Positions 7,770 through 17,000 of a stretch of 64,000 nucleotides of DNA are shown here, piece by piece. Within the stretch, counting starts at the first letter, position 1. The number at the start of each line of letters is the position of its first letter. This DNA comes from Desulfotignum sp. (GTDB lineage: Bacteria; Desulfobacterota; Desulfobacteria; Desulfobacterales; Desulfobacteraceae): contig JAGYOW010000013.1 in the NCBI GenBank assembly GCA_018399285.1, positions 16,432 through 80,431 of the forward strand, in the 5' to 3' direction. The notes below the pieces were generated by a model. The model was not told the DNA's origin, did not search any database, and was given only the letters and a program-made list of their open reading frames with translations. The position numbers were made by a program, and so were the translations under genes.

Positions 7770-8699
7770 ATGGGAAACCATATCAAAATTGTTTTTCTGC
7801 TGACCGCCATGACCGGGCTGTTCCTGGTAATGGGGTATGCCCTGGGCGGACAGACCGGCATGGTGATCGCCCTGATCATCGCTTTGGCCATGAACTTTTT
7901 TTCCTACTGGCAGTCCCATACCATTGTATTGAAAATGTACCGGGCCCAGCCCGTGGACCGGGCTAAGGCACCGGGGCTGCATGATACCGTGGCAAGACTG
8001 GCCCAGCGGGCCGGACTGCCTATGCCAAAACTGTACGTGATTCCCCAGGAGGCCCCTAACGCGTTTGCCACGGGCCGGGACCCGGAGCACGGGGTGGTGG
8101 CGGTCACTGAAGGACTGCTTCGACTGATGAATCAGGAAGAGCTGGAAGGGGTCCTGGCCCATGAACTGGGCCATATCAAGAACCGGGACATCCTGATCTC
8201 CACCATTGTGGCGACCCTGGCCGGTGCCATCATGTTTGTGGCATCCATGGCAAGGTTTTCCGCGTTTTTCGGGGGCAGGGACAATGAGGAAGGGGGGCTG
8301 GGATTTATGGGCGTGATGGTCATGTCGATTCTGGCACCCATGGCGGCCATGGTGGTTCAGATGGCTGTGTCCCGGTCCAGGGAGTACCTGGCCGATGCCA
8401 CGGCAGCCCAGGTCACGGGTCGGCCCCAGGGACTGGCTTCCGCCCTGAACAAACTGGGAGAATATACCCGCCGGGGTACCACTGTGAATGCCAATCCTTC
8501 CACAGCCCACATGTTCATTGTGAACCCCTTGTCCGGCCGGCAGTTCGCCAGTCTGTTCTCCACGCATCCGCCTCTGGAAGAGCGGATCAAGCGGCTGACC
8601 GGAGCCGGGCCATCCAATGATGCCGGACCCCGGGAATCCCAGGGCCGGAAACCCTCCATGACCGAGCAGAGCCGGAAATTCTGGGATTCTTTGTCCTGA
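7770..8699 (+). CDS. htpX: HtpX-type membrane zinc metalloprotease
   Basis: HtpX is a membrane-bound M48 protease that degrades misfolded inner-membrane proteins alongside FtsH. The 309-residue product has two N-terminal transmembrane segments (about 7-24 and 30-46), the zinc motif HELGH at 131-135 with the catalytic glutamate, two more hydrophobic segments (about 149-200), and the downstream SRSREYLADATAA block that supplies the third zinc ligand (Glu). Start choice is supported by GAGGAG about six bases before the ATG. It appears monocistronic; the 159-bp gap before the next gene holds nothing else I recognise. Confidence 0.95.
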   Translation: MGNHIKIVFLLTAMTGLFLVMGYALGGQTGMVIALIIALAMNFFSYWQSHTIVLKMYRAQPVDRAKAPGLHDTVARLAQRAGLPMPKLYVIPQEAPNAFATGRDPEHGVVAVTEGLLRLMNQEELEGVLAHELGHIKNRDILISTIVATLAGAIMFVASMARFSAFFGGRDNEEGGLGFMGVMVMSILAPMAAMVVQMAVSRSREYLADATAAQVTGRPQGLASALNKLGEYTRRGTTVNANPSTAHMFIVNPLSGRQFASLFSTHPPLEERIKRLTGAGPSNDAGPRESQGRKPSMTEQSRKFWDSLS

Positions 8700-8858
8700 C
8701 ACCCCGGGTCCTTTTTTTGAAAATTTCTGAAATCCGGATCTTGAAAAAAAAATTCAGCCGGTGATTGCTGCATCAACTGCTTGACTCCTGCGGTGCCACC
8801 CTTTATGGTAATGACACCTGAAATCAACCGGTATCGTGAACCGCATGGAGGATTTAAG

Positions 8859-9914
8859 ATGAATCTGCTGAAAAAGGTCAAGGGGTTCCGCCGGCAGATG
8901 CGCACGGAATATCCCTTTGGCTGGTCCATTGTCATGGGCAGTATTTTCATTTTTCTGGTGATCCTGTTCGGCACATCCGGCTACATGTTGCTGGAAGGAT
9001 GGAGTTTCATCGAAAGTGTGTACATGGTGATCATCACTCTTTCCACGGTGGGATTCATGGAAGTGAAGCCCTTGTCCGACATCGCCCGGATCATGACCAT
9101 GCTGGTGATTTTCGGAGGTGTGGGTGCGTTTTTTTATCTGGGCGGATCTTTAGCCCAGATGCTTGTGGAAGGAAAGTTTCAAAATATTCTCGGGAGGCGC
9201 AGGGTGCAGAAAATCATCGATGAACTTACCGGCCATTACATTGTCTGCGGGTACGGCAGAATCGGCCGGGTGGTGGTACAGGGAATCAAAAATGAGGGGT
9301 TTGACGTGGTGGTGATTGAAAAAAACCCGGCAGCGCTGGCGCAGTTGGAGCATAAAAAGACGCTGTTCATTCCCGGGGATGCTACGATGGATGAGATCCT
9401 TCTTTCAGCAGGACTGGAAAAAGCAAAATGCCTGATTACGGTCCTGGCTGAAGATGCGGCCAATGTGTTTGTGACCCTGACCTCCCGGCAGTTGAACCCG
9501 GATATCACCATCGTCGCCCGTACGGACAATGAATCCCATGTTCCCCGGTTGAAGCAGGCTGGAGCGGAACGGGTTTTCATGCCTTATAACATCGGGGGAC
9601 TGAGTCTGGTTCAAAGTGTTTTAAGACCGACAGCCACCAGCCTGATGGACTTGGCCATCCGGAGGGATATCAAGCTTCAGCTGGAGGAACTGCCTATTTC
9701 AGATCGGTCCGAACTGGCGGGAAAGCAGGTGAAGGATTCCGGAATTCGCCCCCGATTTGACATTCTCATTGTCGGAATCAAAAAAATTTCCGGTGAGATG
9801 GTGTTCAACCCGGGTCCGGAAACGGTGATCAAGGCCGGGGATCTGCTCATTGCTTTAGGAAACCCGGAAAATCTGCAAAAATTGCAGAAAGTGTCTGATC
9901 CGGATGCGGCCTGA
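8859..9914 (+). CDS. Two-transmembrane potassium channel with RCK (TrkA-N/TrkA-C) domains
   Basis: A 351-residue MthK-like channel. Two helices (about 25-45 and 78-102) flank a pore loop with the filter TLSTVGFMEV. A TrkA-N Rossmann domain starts at about residue 127 with GYGRIGRVVVQG and ends in a TrkA-C domain (about 265-345), the ligand-gating RCK module. I chose the ATG at 8859 because GGAGG stands seven bases before it; an in-frame ATG 26 codons upstream has no ribosome binding site. The filter has Phe and Met where canonical K+ channels have Tyr and Gly, so ion selectivity is uncertain. The trkH-trkA pair lies 3 kb downstream. Confidence 0.88.
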   Translation: MNLLKKVKGFRRQMRTEYPFGWSIVMGSIFIFLVILFGTSGYMLLEGWSFIESVYMVIITLSTVGFMEVKPLSDIARIMTMLVIFGGVGAFFYLGGSLAQMLVEGKFQNILGRRRVQKIIDELTGHYIVCGYGRIGRVVVQGIKNEGFDVVVIEKNPAALAQLEHKKTLFIPGDATMDEILLSAGLEKAKCLITVLAEDAANVFVTLTSRQLNPDITIVARTDNESHVPRLKQAGAERVFMPYNIGGLSLVQSVLRPTATSLMDLAIRRDIKLQLEELPISDRSELAGKQVKDSGIRPRFDILIVGIKKISGEMVFNPGPETVIKAGDLLIALGNPENLQKLQKVSDPDAA

Positions 9915-9934
9915 CAATTTATTGTCGTGGCTGT

Positions 9935-10426
9935 CTATTTTTCTTTGATCACCTGCCCCCGGGAAGTAAAGGAAATGCCCTGCTGGGTCTGGGCCCCGAT
10001 CATCACGGTTTCGATGATGGGCGGGGATACGGATTTGGCTGTTTCCCATTCCACCAGAAAACTGGCCCCGGATCCCCCGGTCTCGTCTGATTCATGGACC
10101 ACAAAGCGGGTGGCGGACATTTTTTCCAGGGTCACGGGCTGTTTCAGGTATTCTTCCAGACGCGTTCCTTCAGAATTGAAATACGACACCTTTGTTACGA
10201 CAATCGCATCATCCGGATCCGTGTTCCGGATGCTCAGGGTCACGGCCAGCAGAAACGGCCGCTCCCTGTCACCGATGTAGATATGGGAATAGACCGGGAC
10301 ATAGACCACCTGGCCTTGGGATAGAGGAACCGTTTTCCCGTCTCCGGCAGCTGCGGTTGCCATTGTCAGGCTGACCAGAAGGATGATATAAATTATTGAA
10401 CGAAAAATATGAATCGGCGGTGCCAT
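9935..10426 (-). CDS. DUF3124 secreted or lipid-anchored protein
   Basis: A 163-residue protein with an N-terminal hydrophobic signal segment (about residues 9-27, ending in AAAGDG) followed by a beta-rich domain containing VYVPVYSHIYIGD and the VSYFNSEGTRLEEYL block characteristic of DUF3124. The function of this family is unknown. The start at 10426 is preferred over an in-frame one at 10474 because AAAGGATC precedes it and the signal peptide then begins properly. It is transcribed divergently from nfo; the 163-bp gap between them should hold both promoters. Confidence 0.75.
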   Translation of the reverse strand: MAPPIHIFRSIIYIILLVSLTMATAAAGDGKTVPLSQGQVVYVPVYSHIYIGDRERPFLLAVTLSIRNTDPDDAIVVTKVSYFNSEGTRLEEYLKQPVTLEKMSATRFVVHESDETGGSGASFLVEWETAKSVSPPIIETVMIGAQTQQGISFTSRGQVIKEK

Positions 10427-10589
10427 TTTAGATCCTTTTTTTCTGCCTGATCGGTTGCCGGAGTGTGTGGACAATCCGGCCGAATCAGTGAGTGAAAAAA
10501 CAATTTACCCAAAGAGGGTTATGCCATAAACTATGGCACCGAAAGAATTCATTGTCAACAACGGCGACCATGACGGGAGACACAAAAAA

Positions 10590-11432
10590 ATGAAATATAT
10601 CGGGGCCCATGTCAGCATCAGCGGCGGCGTGGAAAACGCGCCCGTCAATGCGGCAAAGATCGGAGCAAAAGCCTTTGCCATGTTCACCAGAAACCAGCGG
10701 CGATGGTCTTCCCCTCCCCTGACCGAAAAAAATATTACCGGATTCAAGGAGCAGTGCCGTCAGCACGGATTTGATTCGTCGGTCATTCTTCCCCATGACA
10801 GCTATCTGATCAATCTGGGACACCCGGATCCGGCCGGGCTGGACAAATCACGCGCCGCTTTTTTTGAGGAAATGGGTCGGTGTGAACAGCTGGGTCTTTG
10901 TTATCTGAATTTTCACCCGGGCAGCCATCTGAACAAACTCTCACCGGAACAGTGCCTGGACCGCATCGCCCAATCCATTAATCTGGCCCTGGACCGGACC
11001 ACGGGTGTCACGGCGGTGATTGAGAATACCGCCGGCCAGGGCACCAACCTGGGATACGGGTTCGACCACCTGGCCCGGATCATCGAGCAGGTAACAGACA
11101 AAACCCGGGTGGGGGTCTGCCTGGATACCTGCCACCTGCACGGGGCCGGGTATGATATCCGAACCGCTGCCGCATTCGAGAAAACCATGGATGAATTTGA
11201 CCGGATTGTGGGGATTGGGTTTCTCAAGGCCCTGCACCTGAACGACTCCAAAAAAGATTTCAACTCCCGGGTGGACCGGCACGCGAGTATCGGCAAAGGC
11301 GAACTGGGCATGACCCCGTTTGAGTTTATCATGAACGATGCCCGGTTCGACAACATGCCCCTGGTGCTGGAGACCCCGGATGACTCTTTGTGGGAAGCGG
11401 AAATCAGGCTGCTGTACGATCTGATTCCGTAG
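10590..11432 (+). CDS. nfo: Endonuclease IV (AP endonuclease)
   Basis: Nfo cuts DNA 5' to abasic sites in base excision repair using three zinc ions. The 280-residue product begins [13 protein letters not shown], the classical family start, and contains NFHPGSHL, the ENTAGQG segment with its metal-binding Glu, [13 protein letters not shown] and [25 protein letters not shown], all signature metal-ligand regions. I placed the start at 10590; the longer frame from 10533 adds 19 residues not found in the family and lacks a ribosome binding site. Confidence 0.96.
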   Translation: MKYIGAHVSISGGVENAPVNAAKIGAKAFAMFTRNQRRWSSPPLTEKNITGFKEQCRQHGFDSSVILPHDSYLINLGHPDPAGLDKSRAAFFEEMGRCEQLGLCYLNFHPGSHLNKLSPEQCLDRIAQSINLALDRTTGVTAVIENTAGQGTNLGYGFDHLARIIEQVTDKTRVGVCLDTCHLHGAGYDIRTAAAFEKTMDEFDRIVGIGFLKALHLNDSKKDFNSRVDRHASIGKGELGMTPFEFIMNDARFDNMPLVLETPDDSLWEAEIRLLYDLIP

Positions 11433-11532
11433 TGAAACAAAATTTTTTAAATTTTATCAATTCAGGGCTGGCATCCGGCTTGAAAAGCGGATATAAAAAA
11501 AGTTTGATCAATTTTTGTGAAGGAAGGTTCAA

Positions 11533-12639
11533 ATGAAAAAAACAGGACTGGTGGGATGGCGGGGCATGGTGGGTTCAGTGCTCATGGAACGGATGATGGC
11601 GGAAAATGATTTTGAAAAGATCACCCCGGTTTTTTTCACCACCTCCCAGGCCGGACAAAAAGCCCCGGATGTGGGAAAAGAGGCTCCGGCCCTGATCGAT
11701 GCCCATGATATCGACACGCTCATGGCAATGGATATCATCATCTCCTGCCAGGGGGGAAGCTATACGGAAGCCGTGCGGCCGAAACTGGCCAAAAACGGGT
11801 GGAAAGGATTCTGGATCGATGCGGCCTCCACCCTGCGCATGGCCAATGACAGCATCATTGTGCTGGATCCCGTGAACCGGAAAGTGATCGATGAGGCCCT
11901 GGACCGGGGTATTAAAAACTATATCGGCGGCAACTGCACCGTGTCTCTGATGCTCATGGCTTTGGGCGGGCTGTTTGAAAATGATGTGGTGGAATGGCTC
12001 ACCTCCATGACTTACCAGGCCGCTTCAGGGGCCGGTGCCAAAAACATGACCGAACTGGTGGCCCAGATGCGGGCCATCGGGGATGCGGCCGCCCCGATTC
12101 TGGATGATCCGGCGTCCGCCATCCTGGATCTGGATAAAAAGGTTACAGATACGCTTCGCTCGGATACCTTTCCCACGGCCAACTGGGGGGTGCCCCTGGG
12201 GGCCAGCCTGATCCCCTGGATCGACCGGGCCATGGAAAACGGCCAGACCCGGGAAGAGTGGAAAGGGTTTGTGGAAACCAACAAGATCCTGGGCCGGTCC
12301 GATCTTCCCGTGCCCATTGACGGCCAGTGCGTGCGCATCGGATCCATGCGGTGTCACAGTCAGGCCTTTACCATCAAGTTGAAAAAAGAGGTGCCCCTGG
12401 CGGAGATCGAAGCCATGCTGGCATCCAACAACGACTGGGTCAAAGTGATTCCCAACACCAAAGATCAGACCATCACCGAACTGACCCCGGCGGCGGTCAC
12501 GGGTACTCTGACCGTGCCCGTGGGACGGATCCGTAAAATGACGCTGGGACAAGACTATCTCACGGCGTTTTCCGTGGGGGATCAGCTGCTCTGGGGCGCG
12601 GCTGAACCGTTGCGCCGGATTCTCAATATTATATTGTAA
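11533..12639 (+). CDS. asd: Aspartate-semialdehyde dehydrogenase
   Basis: Asd reduces L-aspartyl 4-phosphate to aspartate semialdehyde with NADPH, the branch point for lysine, diaminopimelate, threonine and methionine. The 368 residues are of the E. coli (gamma-proteobacterial) type: [13 protein letters not shown] at the N-terminus, active-site Cys135 in [10 protein letters not shown], and the catalytic His in [18 protein letters not shown] precedes the ATG. A strong GC-rich hairpin follows the stop codon. Confidence 0.96.
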   Translation: MKKTGLVGWRGMVGSVLMERMMAENDFEKITPVFFTTSQAGQKAPDVGKEAPALIDAHDIDTLMAMDIIISCQGGSYTEAVRPKLAKNGWKGFWIDAASTLRMANDSIIVLDPVNRKVIDEALDRGIKNYIGGNCTVSLMLMALGGLFENDVVEWLTSMTYQAASGAGAKNMTELVAQMRAIGDAAAPILDDPASAILDLDKKVTDTLRSDTFPTANWGVPLGASLIPWIDRAMENGQTREEWKGFVETNKILGRSDLPVPIDGQCVRIGSMRCHSQAFTIKLKKEVPLAEIEAMLASNNDWVKVIPNTKDQTITELTPAAVTGTLTVPVGRIRKMTLGQDYLTAFSVGDQLLWGAAEPLRRILNIIL

Positions 12640-12646
12640 GTGAAAA

Positions 12647-12678
12647 GCAGGGGCCGGATCTTGCGGTCCGGCCCCTGC
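12647..12678 (+). terminator. 12-bp GC-rich hairpin after asd
   Basis: GCAGGGGCCGGA and TCCGGCCCCTGC form a perfect 12-bp stem around an 8-base loop, eight bases after the asd stop codon. No T-run follows, so it may stabilise the 3' end or pause polymerase rather than act as a classical intrinsic terminator. Confidence 0.55.
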
Positions 12679-12695
12679 ATCACTGAGAAGCACAG

Positions 12696-14393
12696 ATGAT
12701 GACACGCACATCCATGACGCGGATCAGCATGCAAACCTTTATACTGGCCATGTCGTTTCTGCCGGTGCTTGTCTTGTTTGCCGAAACCGGTCATATCAGC
12801 ACAGTCCCATTCTGGCGGCTGATATTTGCCCTGGCCGCGGCGGTTTTTATATTTTCATGTGCACTGACACTGTTTTGCAAACCCATTGCCGGCAAATTTC
12901 TGGGAGTGGCAGGGGCTTTGGGAGGGTATATCTCTGCATGGCCCCATATCATGACCAGTCCATATTTCGCATTGACTGCAACGATTTTCCTGATCAGCAT
13001 CATATTCATGCTGGCAGACTTTGAGATTCAGGGACCTTTCATCCGGAAAACACGGGTTGAGACCCAGAAACCGGTCTGGGACATTTTTCTCAGCCATCCG
13101 GCCCGGGTCCTGGTGGTGACCTTTTTAGGGCTGTGTGCCATGGGAACCTTACTGCTGCTGCTTCCGATAGCAGCACAAGACCGGGCCATCGGATTTGTGG
13201 ATGCGGCTTTTACGGCAGTGAGCGCGGTCTGTGTCACGGGGTTGATCGTTTTGGATACCCCCAATGATTTTACCGGCTACGGCCAGTTTTTCATCCTGGT
13301 TCTGATCCAGCTGGGGGGTCTGGGCATTATGGGCATCACCACGGTTGGACTGCACACCATGGGCAGGCGGCTGAGCCTTACCCATGAACGGGTGCTGGCC
13401 TCCATGGCGGATACCAATCACAAAGACCTGGTGCATTCGCTGGTTACCATCCTTAAGTTTACCTTTGCTGCCGAGAGCCTGGGGGCGGTTTTGCTGACCG
13501 TTATGTTTTTTACGGCCGGTGATACGGGTTCCCAGGCGGTGTGGCGGGGCGTTTTTACGGCCGTGTCCGCGTTCTGCAACGCCGGGTTCGCTCTTCAGAG
13601 CGACAGCCTGATGTCCTGGCACACCTCACCTGCGGTACTGCATATCGTGGCAACCCTGATTATTTTCGGGGGTATGGCACCGGCTACCAGCCTGGTGATC
13701 CCGAAATGGCTGGCTGGCCGGCAGGTGCCGATCCCGGCCCGCATCGCTTTGATCGCCAGTATTGTGCTGCTTTTTCTGGGCACGGTGTTCATCATGGCCT
13801 TTGAATGGGGAGGGGTTCTGGCCGGGATGTCGGTTTCAGATAAAATCCAGAATGCCTGGTTTCAATCGGTTACCTTGCGCACCGCCGGGTTCAATTCTCT
13901 GGATATTGCGGGCATTGCCCATCCCACTTTTCTGCTCATGCTTGTTTTCATGTTCATCGGCGGCAGCCCGGGCGGAACGGCCGGCGGGGTGAAAACCACC
14001 ACCATGGGTATCCTGGCCATGACCTTTTTTGCCAATATCACCAACCGCAGGGAGGTGGTCCTGCAGAACAGACGGATCCGTGCCGTCACTGTCTTCCGGG
14101 CGGTGACCATTGTTGGGGCCGGTCTTTTGCTGTGGTTTGGTGTGGCATTGATGCTGGAGGTGACCCAGCCCCAGATACGGGTGAGAGATCTTATTTTTGA
14201 AGCCACTTCAGCCCTGGGCACGGTGGGACTTTCCACCGGTGCCACCGGGCTTCTGGATGAGATCGGAAAAGTTATCATCATCATTGCCATGTTCTGCGGA
14301 CGTATCGGTCCGGTGACCTTGTTCATGCTGCTAAGCGACCCCCAGGCTTCGTCGTCGTCACGATGCCCGGATGCCAAAATTTTTTTGACCTAA
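12696..14393 (+). CDS. trkH: Trk/Ktr-type potassium uptake membrane subunit (TrkH)
   Basis: A 565-residue TrkH/KtrB superfamily protein. Four pore-loop repeats, each with a filter glycine, can be seen: SAVCVTGLIVLD, SAFCNAGFALQSD, TLRTAGFNSLD and SALGTVGLSTGA. An N-terminal hydrophobic extension (about residues 10-105) precedes the core. It is followed 16 bases later by its RCK partner trkA. The start is uncertain: ATGATG at 12696 has only a weak GAGAAG upstream, and in-frame ATGs occur at residues 7 and 12. Confidence 0.93.
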   Translation: MMTRTSMTRISMQTFILAMSFLPVLVLFAETGHISTVPFWRLIFALAAAVFIFSCALTLFCKPIAGKFLGVAGALGGYISAWPHIMTSPYFALTATIFLISIIFMLADFEIQGPFIRKTRVETQKPVWDIFLSHPARVLVVTFLGLCAMGTLLLLLPIAAQDRAIGFVDAAFTAVSAVCVTGLIVLDTPNDFTGYGQFFILVLIQLGGLGIMGITTVGLHTMGRRLSLTHERVLASMADTNHKDLVHSLVTILKFTFAAESLGAVLLTVMFFTAGDTGSQAVWRGVFTAVSAFCNAGFALQSDSLMSWHTSPAVLHIVATLIIFGGMAPATSLVIPKWLAGRQVPIPARIALIASIVLLFLGTVFIMAFEWGGVLAGMSVSDKIQNAWFQSVTLRTAGFNSLDIAGIAHPTFLLMLVFMFIGGSPGGTAGGVKTTTMGILAMTFFANITNRREVVLQNRRIRAVTVFRAVTIVGAGLLLWFGVALMLEVTQPQIRVRDLIFEATSALGTVGLSTGATGLLDEIGKVIIIIAMFCGRIGPVTLFMLLSDPQASSSSRCPDAKIFLT

Positions 14394-14409
14394 AAAAAGG
14401 AACCATGCC

Positions 14410-15069
14410 ATGTCCCAGCAAATTCTGATCATCGGACTCGGCCACTTTGGAATGTCCCTTGCCCGGACCCTGTCGGAAAGAGGTGCCGAGGTACTGGCCG
14501 TGGATATCAATAAAGCGCTGGTGGAAGAAGCGGCTGACTTTGTCACCGAAGCCATTGTGCTGGATGCCACGGATGAAGCGGAGCTGGCAGGACTTGAACC
14601 GGGAAAAAGGGATTCCGCTGTCTGCGCCATCGGGGATGATTCCAAGGAAGCTTCCATTATCTGTACGGTACTGCTCAGGCAGATGGGGGCCCCGCTGGTC
14701 ATTTCCCGGGCCAATGACAAGATGCACCAGCGGATTTTGAAACTGGTAGGTGCCCACCAGATTGTTAATCCGGAACAGGAGTTTGGAAAGCGGTTTGCCA
14801 ACCGTCTGCTGTACCGGCATGTCATTGCCGATACCAACCTGGGGGAAGACCTGCACTTAACCGAGATCTGTATCCAGCCGTCCATGATCGGCAAAACCCT
14901 GGTCGATCTGGCCCTGCCCAAACGCTACGGTATCATGGTGGTGGGCATCCGAAGAGGTCCCCGGGGAAAAATTCATCAGCCCCAGCCAAAGGACCCGCTG
15001 CAAAAGGATGACAATCTCATCATTGTTTCCAGTGAATCCGCCATTCCCAAACTCATTAAAGGAGTATGA
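14410..15069 (+). CDS. trkA: Trk/Ktr potassium transport regulatory subunit (TrkA/KtrA)
   Basis: A 219-residue single-copy RCK protein: TrkA-N Rossmann fold with ILIIGLGHFGMSLA at residues 4-17 and the acidic ribose-binding VDINKALVEEA, then TrkA-C from about residue 135. One RCK unit (not the tandem form of E. coli TrkA) suggests a KtrA-like octameric ring. It binds nucleotide and gates TrkH. AAAAAAGG precedes the ATG. The next gene starts one base after its stop codon. Confidence 0.93.
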   Translation: MSQQILIIGLGHFGMSLARTLSERGAEVLAVDINKALVEEAADFVTEAIVLDATDEAELAGLEPGKRDSAVCAIGDDSKEASIICTVLLRQMGAPLVISRANDKMHQRILKLVGAHQIVNPEQEFGKRFANRLLYRHVIADTNLGEDLHLTEICIQPSMIGKTLVDLALPKRYGIMVVGIRRGPRGKIHQPQPKDPLQKDDNLIIVSSESAIPKLIKGV

Positions 15070-15070
15070 C

Positions 15071-15715
15071 ATGCGGCTTGCAATGACTGTCAGGCTGGGG
15101 GCATGGATTCTGATCGGATTGAACCTGTTGATGGCATTCGGGTCTATCTGGGTGTTTATCCGGATGGCACCGGCTATTGAGGTGATCATCGAACAGAATG
15201 AGCGGTCTCTTCAGGCATGTGAGAAAATGCTGGCCTCCCTGGCAATGGCAGACAACCCTGAAATGGATATCACCCGATTACAGGCATCGTTTGCCGCGGC
15301 CTTGAAGAATGCCCAGAATAATATTACAGAAAAAGATGAACCTGCGGCACTGGATGCCATTGACCAGGATTATGCCAGGGCGTTCAAAAAAGATGCAGCA
15401 GCCAGGACCCGCACTGTGGAGGCGATTCTCCTGCTGGGTGAAATTAACAGACAAGCCATGGTGAGAGCCGATAAAAAAGCCCGGCAGCTGGGGAATGCCG
15501 GTGCCTGGGGGGTTGTTTTCATGGCATCTTCGGTTTTTTTGACTGGCATGCTGTTTTTACGTGCCCTGAAAAAAAACCTGGTCATGCCCCTGGAAGAGAT
15601 CGATGCCGTATTAACGGCCCATCAAAGGGGAGATACCATGAGGCGCTGCACGGGCCCCCGCCTGCCAAAAGATGTCCGGCGGGTTTTCAATAATGTGAAC
15701 GCGTTTCTGGATTGA
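15071..15715 (+). CDS. Orphan two-helix membrane protein with a sensor-like extracytoplasmic domain
   Basis: I do not recognise a named family. The 214 residues contain a transmembrane helix (about 11-31), a helical extracytoplasmic domain (about 32-135) resembling four-helix-bundle sensor domains of chemoreceptors and histidine kinases, a second helix (about 143-163) and a short cytoplasmic HAMP-like tail that includes NLVMPLEEIDAVL. No kinase or output domain follows. The start at 15071 is preceded by AAAGGAG inside the end of trkA, one base after that gene stops, so it is probably translated with trkHA. It may be an accessory sensor of the potassium system. Confidence 0.7.
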   Translation: MRLAMTVRLGAWILIGLNLLMAFGSIWVFIRMAPAIEVIIEQNERSLQACEKMLASLAMADNPEMDITRLQASFAAALKNAQNNITEKDEPAALDAIDQDYARAFKKDAAARTRTVEAILLLGEINRQAMVRADKKARQLGNAGAWGVVFMASSVFLTGMLFLRALKKNLVMPLEEIDAVLTAHQRGDTMRRCTGPRLPKDVRRVFNNVNAFLD

Positions 15716-15771
15716 CGGGGTCGGCTCATTCAGGGCCGGCATTCAGCGTCGGCATTCAGCGTCTGACCCCG
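15716..15771. terminator. Convergent-gene hairpin with 13-bp tandem repeat
   Basis: CGGGGTC (15716-15722) and GACCCCG (15765-15771) can pair around the end of the MFS gene, followed by GTTTT on the plus strand. Between them the 13-mer GGCATTCAGCGTC occurs twice in direct tandem (15738-15750 and 15751-15763), the second copy containing the stop codon of the minus-strand MFS gene. Two genes converge here, so a shared terminator is plausible. Confidence 0.4.
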
Positions 15772-17000
15772 GTTTTCAGGCACAGCATCAGGACAAAGGC
15801 CACCGCGGCAATCAGTATCAAAGCGGTAAATGCGGCCGTGTAATTCAAGAACCGGTCGAACATCAGGCCGGTGACAAAAGGCCCCAGGGCCCCGCCCGTG
15901 GTACCGAAACACACCACAATGCCGAACAGGCCGCCGTGGGACCGGATGCCGAACAGCTCCGCCACAATGGGGGAGATGGCCGTGAAAAAGCCGCCGTGGG
16001 CAATGCCGTAAATAAAGGCGAAGGCATACAGCTCCCACCGGGTATCGGCCCGGGTCAGCCAGACCAGGGCCGTGAGGAGCAGAATGAAACTGATCACCAT
16101 GATGCGCTTGCTGCCCGTGCGGTCGATGAGCAGGCCTCCGGCAAACCGCCCGGCCATGGACACGGCCCCGATGGTGGCCAGGATCCCGGCAGCCCAATGG
16201 GGAGAGATGCCCATGTCCCTGGCATAGGGGACAATATGGAGCATGATACTCATCAGGCAGAACACCACCAGCAGATTGGACAGGCACAGGAGCCACAGCT
16301 TTGGAGATTTCATGGCCTGAGAATAGTCAATGCCGGCGGTCTGGCGCGGCCGGAGCACGGGATCTGAAAGCGTGGGAACCGGAAGGGCCGGTCCGGTTTG
16401 ACCGGCATCGTATATATCCGGGTCCCGGTACAGAAATCGGGCAATGATCATGAGCAGGGCAAAAGCGCAGAGGCCCAGGATAATAAAGGCGGTCTGAAAT
16501 CCGGTGGCCGCAATGAGCAGACTGGCCAGGATCGGAACAGTGAACTGGCCGGCACCCGTGCCCACCTTGACAATGCCCGTCATTTTTCCCCGGTTCAAAG
16601 CAAACCAGCGGGTAATGGTGCTCAAAGCAATGACATCCACGGCAGACAAACCAATGCCGAACACCAGGCCGAACACCAGGTACAACTGAAGCAATGTGGA
16701 GACCTGGGACATCAGGGCGAACCCCAGGCCTAAAAAGACGGCGGCGACACGCATGATCATCCGGGGTCCGAACCGGTCGTTGAGCCGGCCCACCAGGATG
16801 CCGAACAGACCGGCGAAGAAAAACGCAGTGGATGAAGCCCCGGAAATGGCGGCCCGGGACCAGCCAAACGCATCCATCAAAGGATTGAAAAATACCCCAA
16901 AAGAGATATAAGTACCGATCCCGACCGCCTGGACACTGAAGCAGGCTGCTATAATGGTTCGGCTGTAACTGTCCCGGCTTTTCCCGGGCCCGGACTTCAT
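15756..17000 (-). CDS. MFS transporter, oxalate/formate-antiporter (OFA/MCT-like) type
   Basis: A 414-residue, 12-helix major facilitator. The RLNDRFGPR loop between helices 2 and 3, and RWFALNRGKMTGIVKVGTGAG between helices 4 and 5, are typical of the OFA / monocarboxylate branch. It overlaps the hydantoinase fusion by four bases (ATGA), so it is the last gene of the minus-strand methylamine unit and probably carries a carboxylate or cyclic-imide substrate or product. The C-terminus (LKTGVRR) runs into a 13-bp tandem duplication. Confidence 0.82.
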   Translation of the reverse strand: MKSGPGKSRDSYSRTIIAACFSVQAVGIGTYISFGVFFNPLMDAFGWSRAAISGASSTAFFFAGLFGILVGRLNDRFGPRMIMRVAAVFLGLGFALMSQVSTLLQLYLVFGLVFGIGLSAVDVIALSTITRWFALNRGKMTGIVKVGTGAGQFTVPILASLLIAATGFQTAFIILGLCAFALLMIIARFLYRDPDIYDAGQTGPALPVPTLSDPVLRPRQTAGIDYSQAMKSPKLWLLCLSNLLVVFCLMSIMLHIVPYARDMGISPHWAAGILATIGAVSMAGRFAGGLLIDRTGSKRIMVISFILLLTALVWLTRADTRWELYAFAFIYGIAHGGFFTAISPIVAELFGIRSHGGLFGIVVCFGTTGGALGPFVTGLMFDRFLNYTAAFTALILIAAVAFVLMLCLKTGVRR

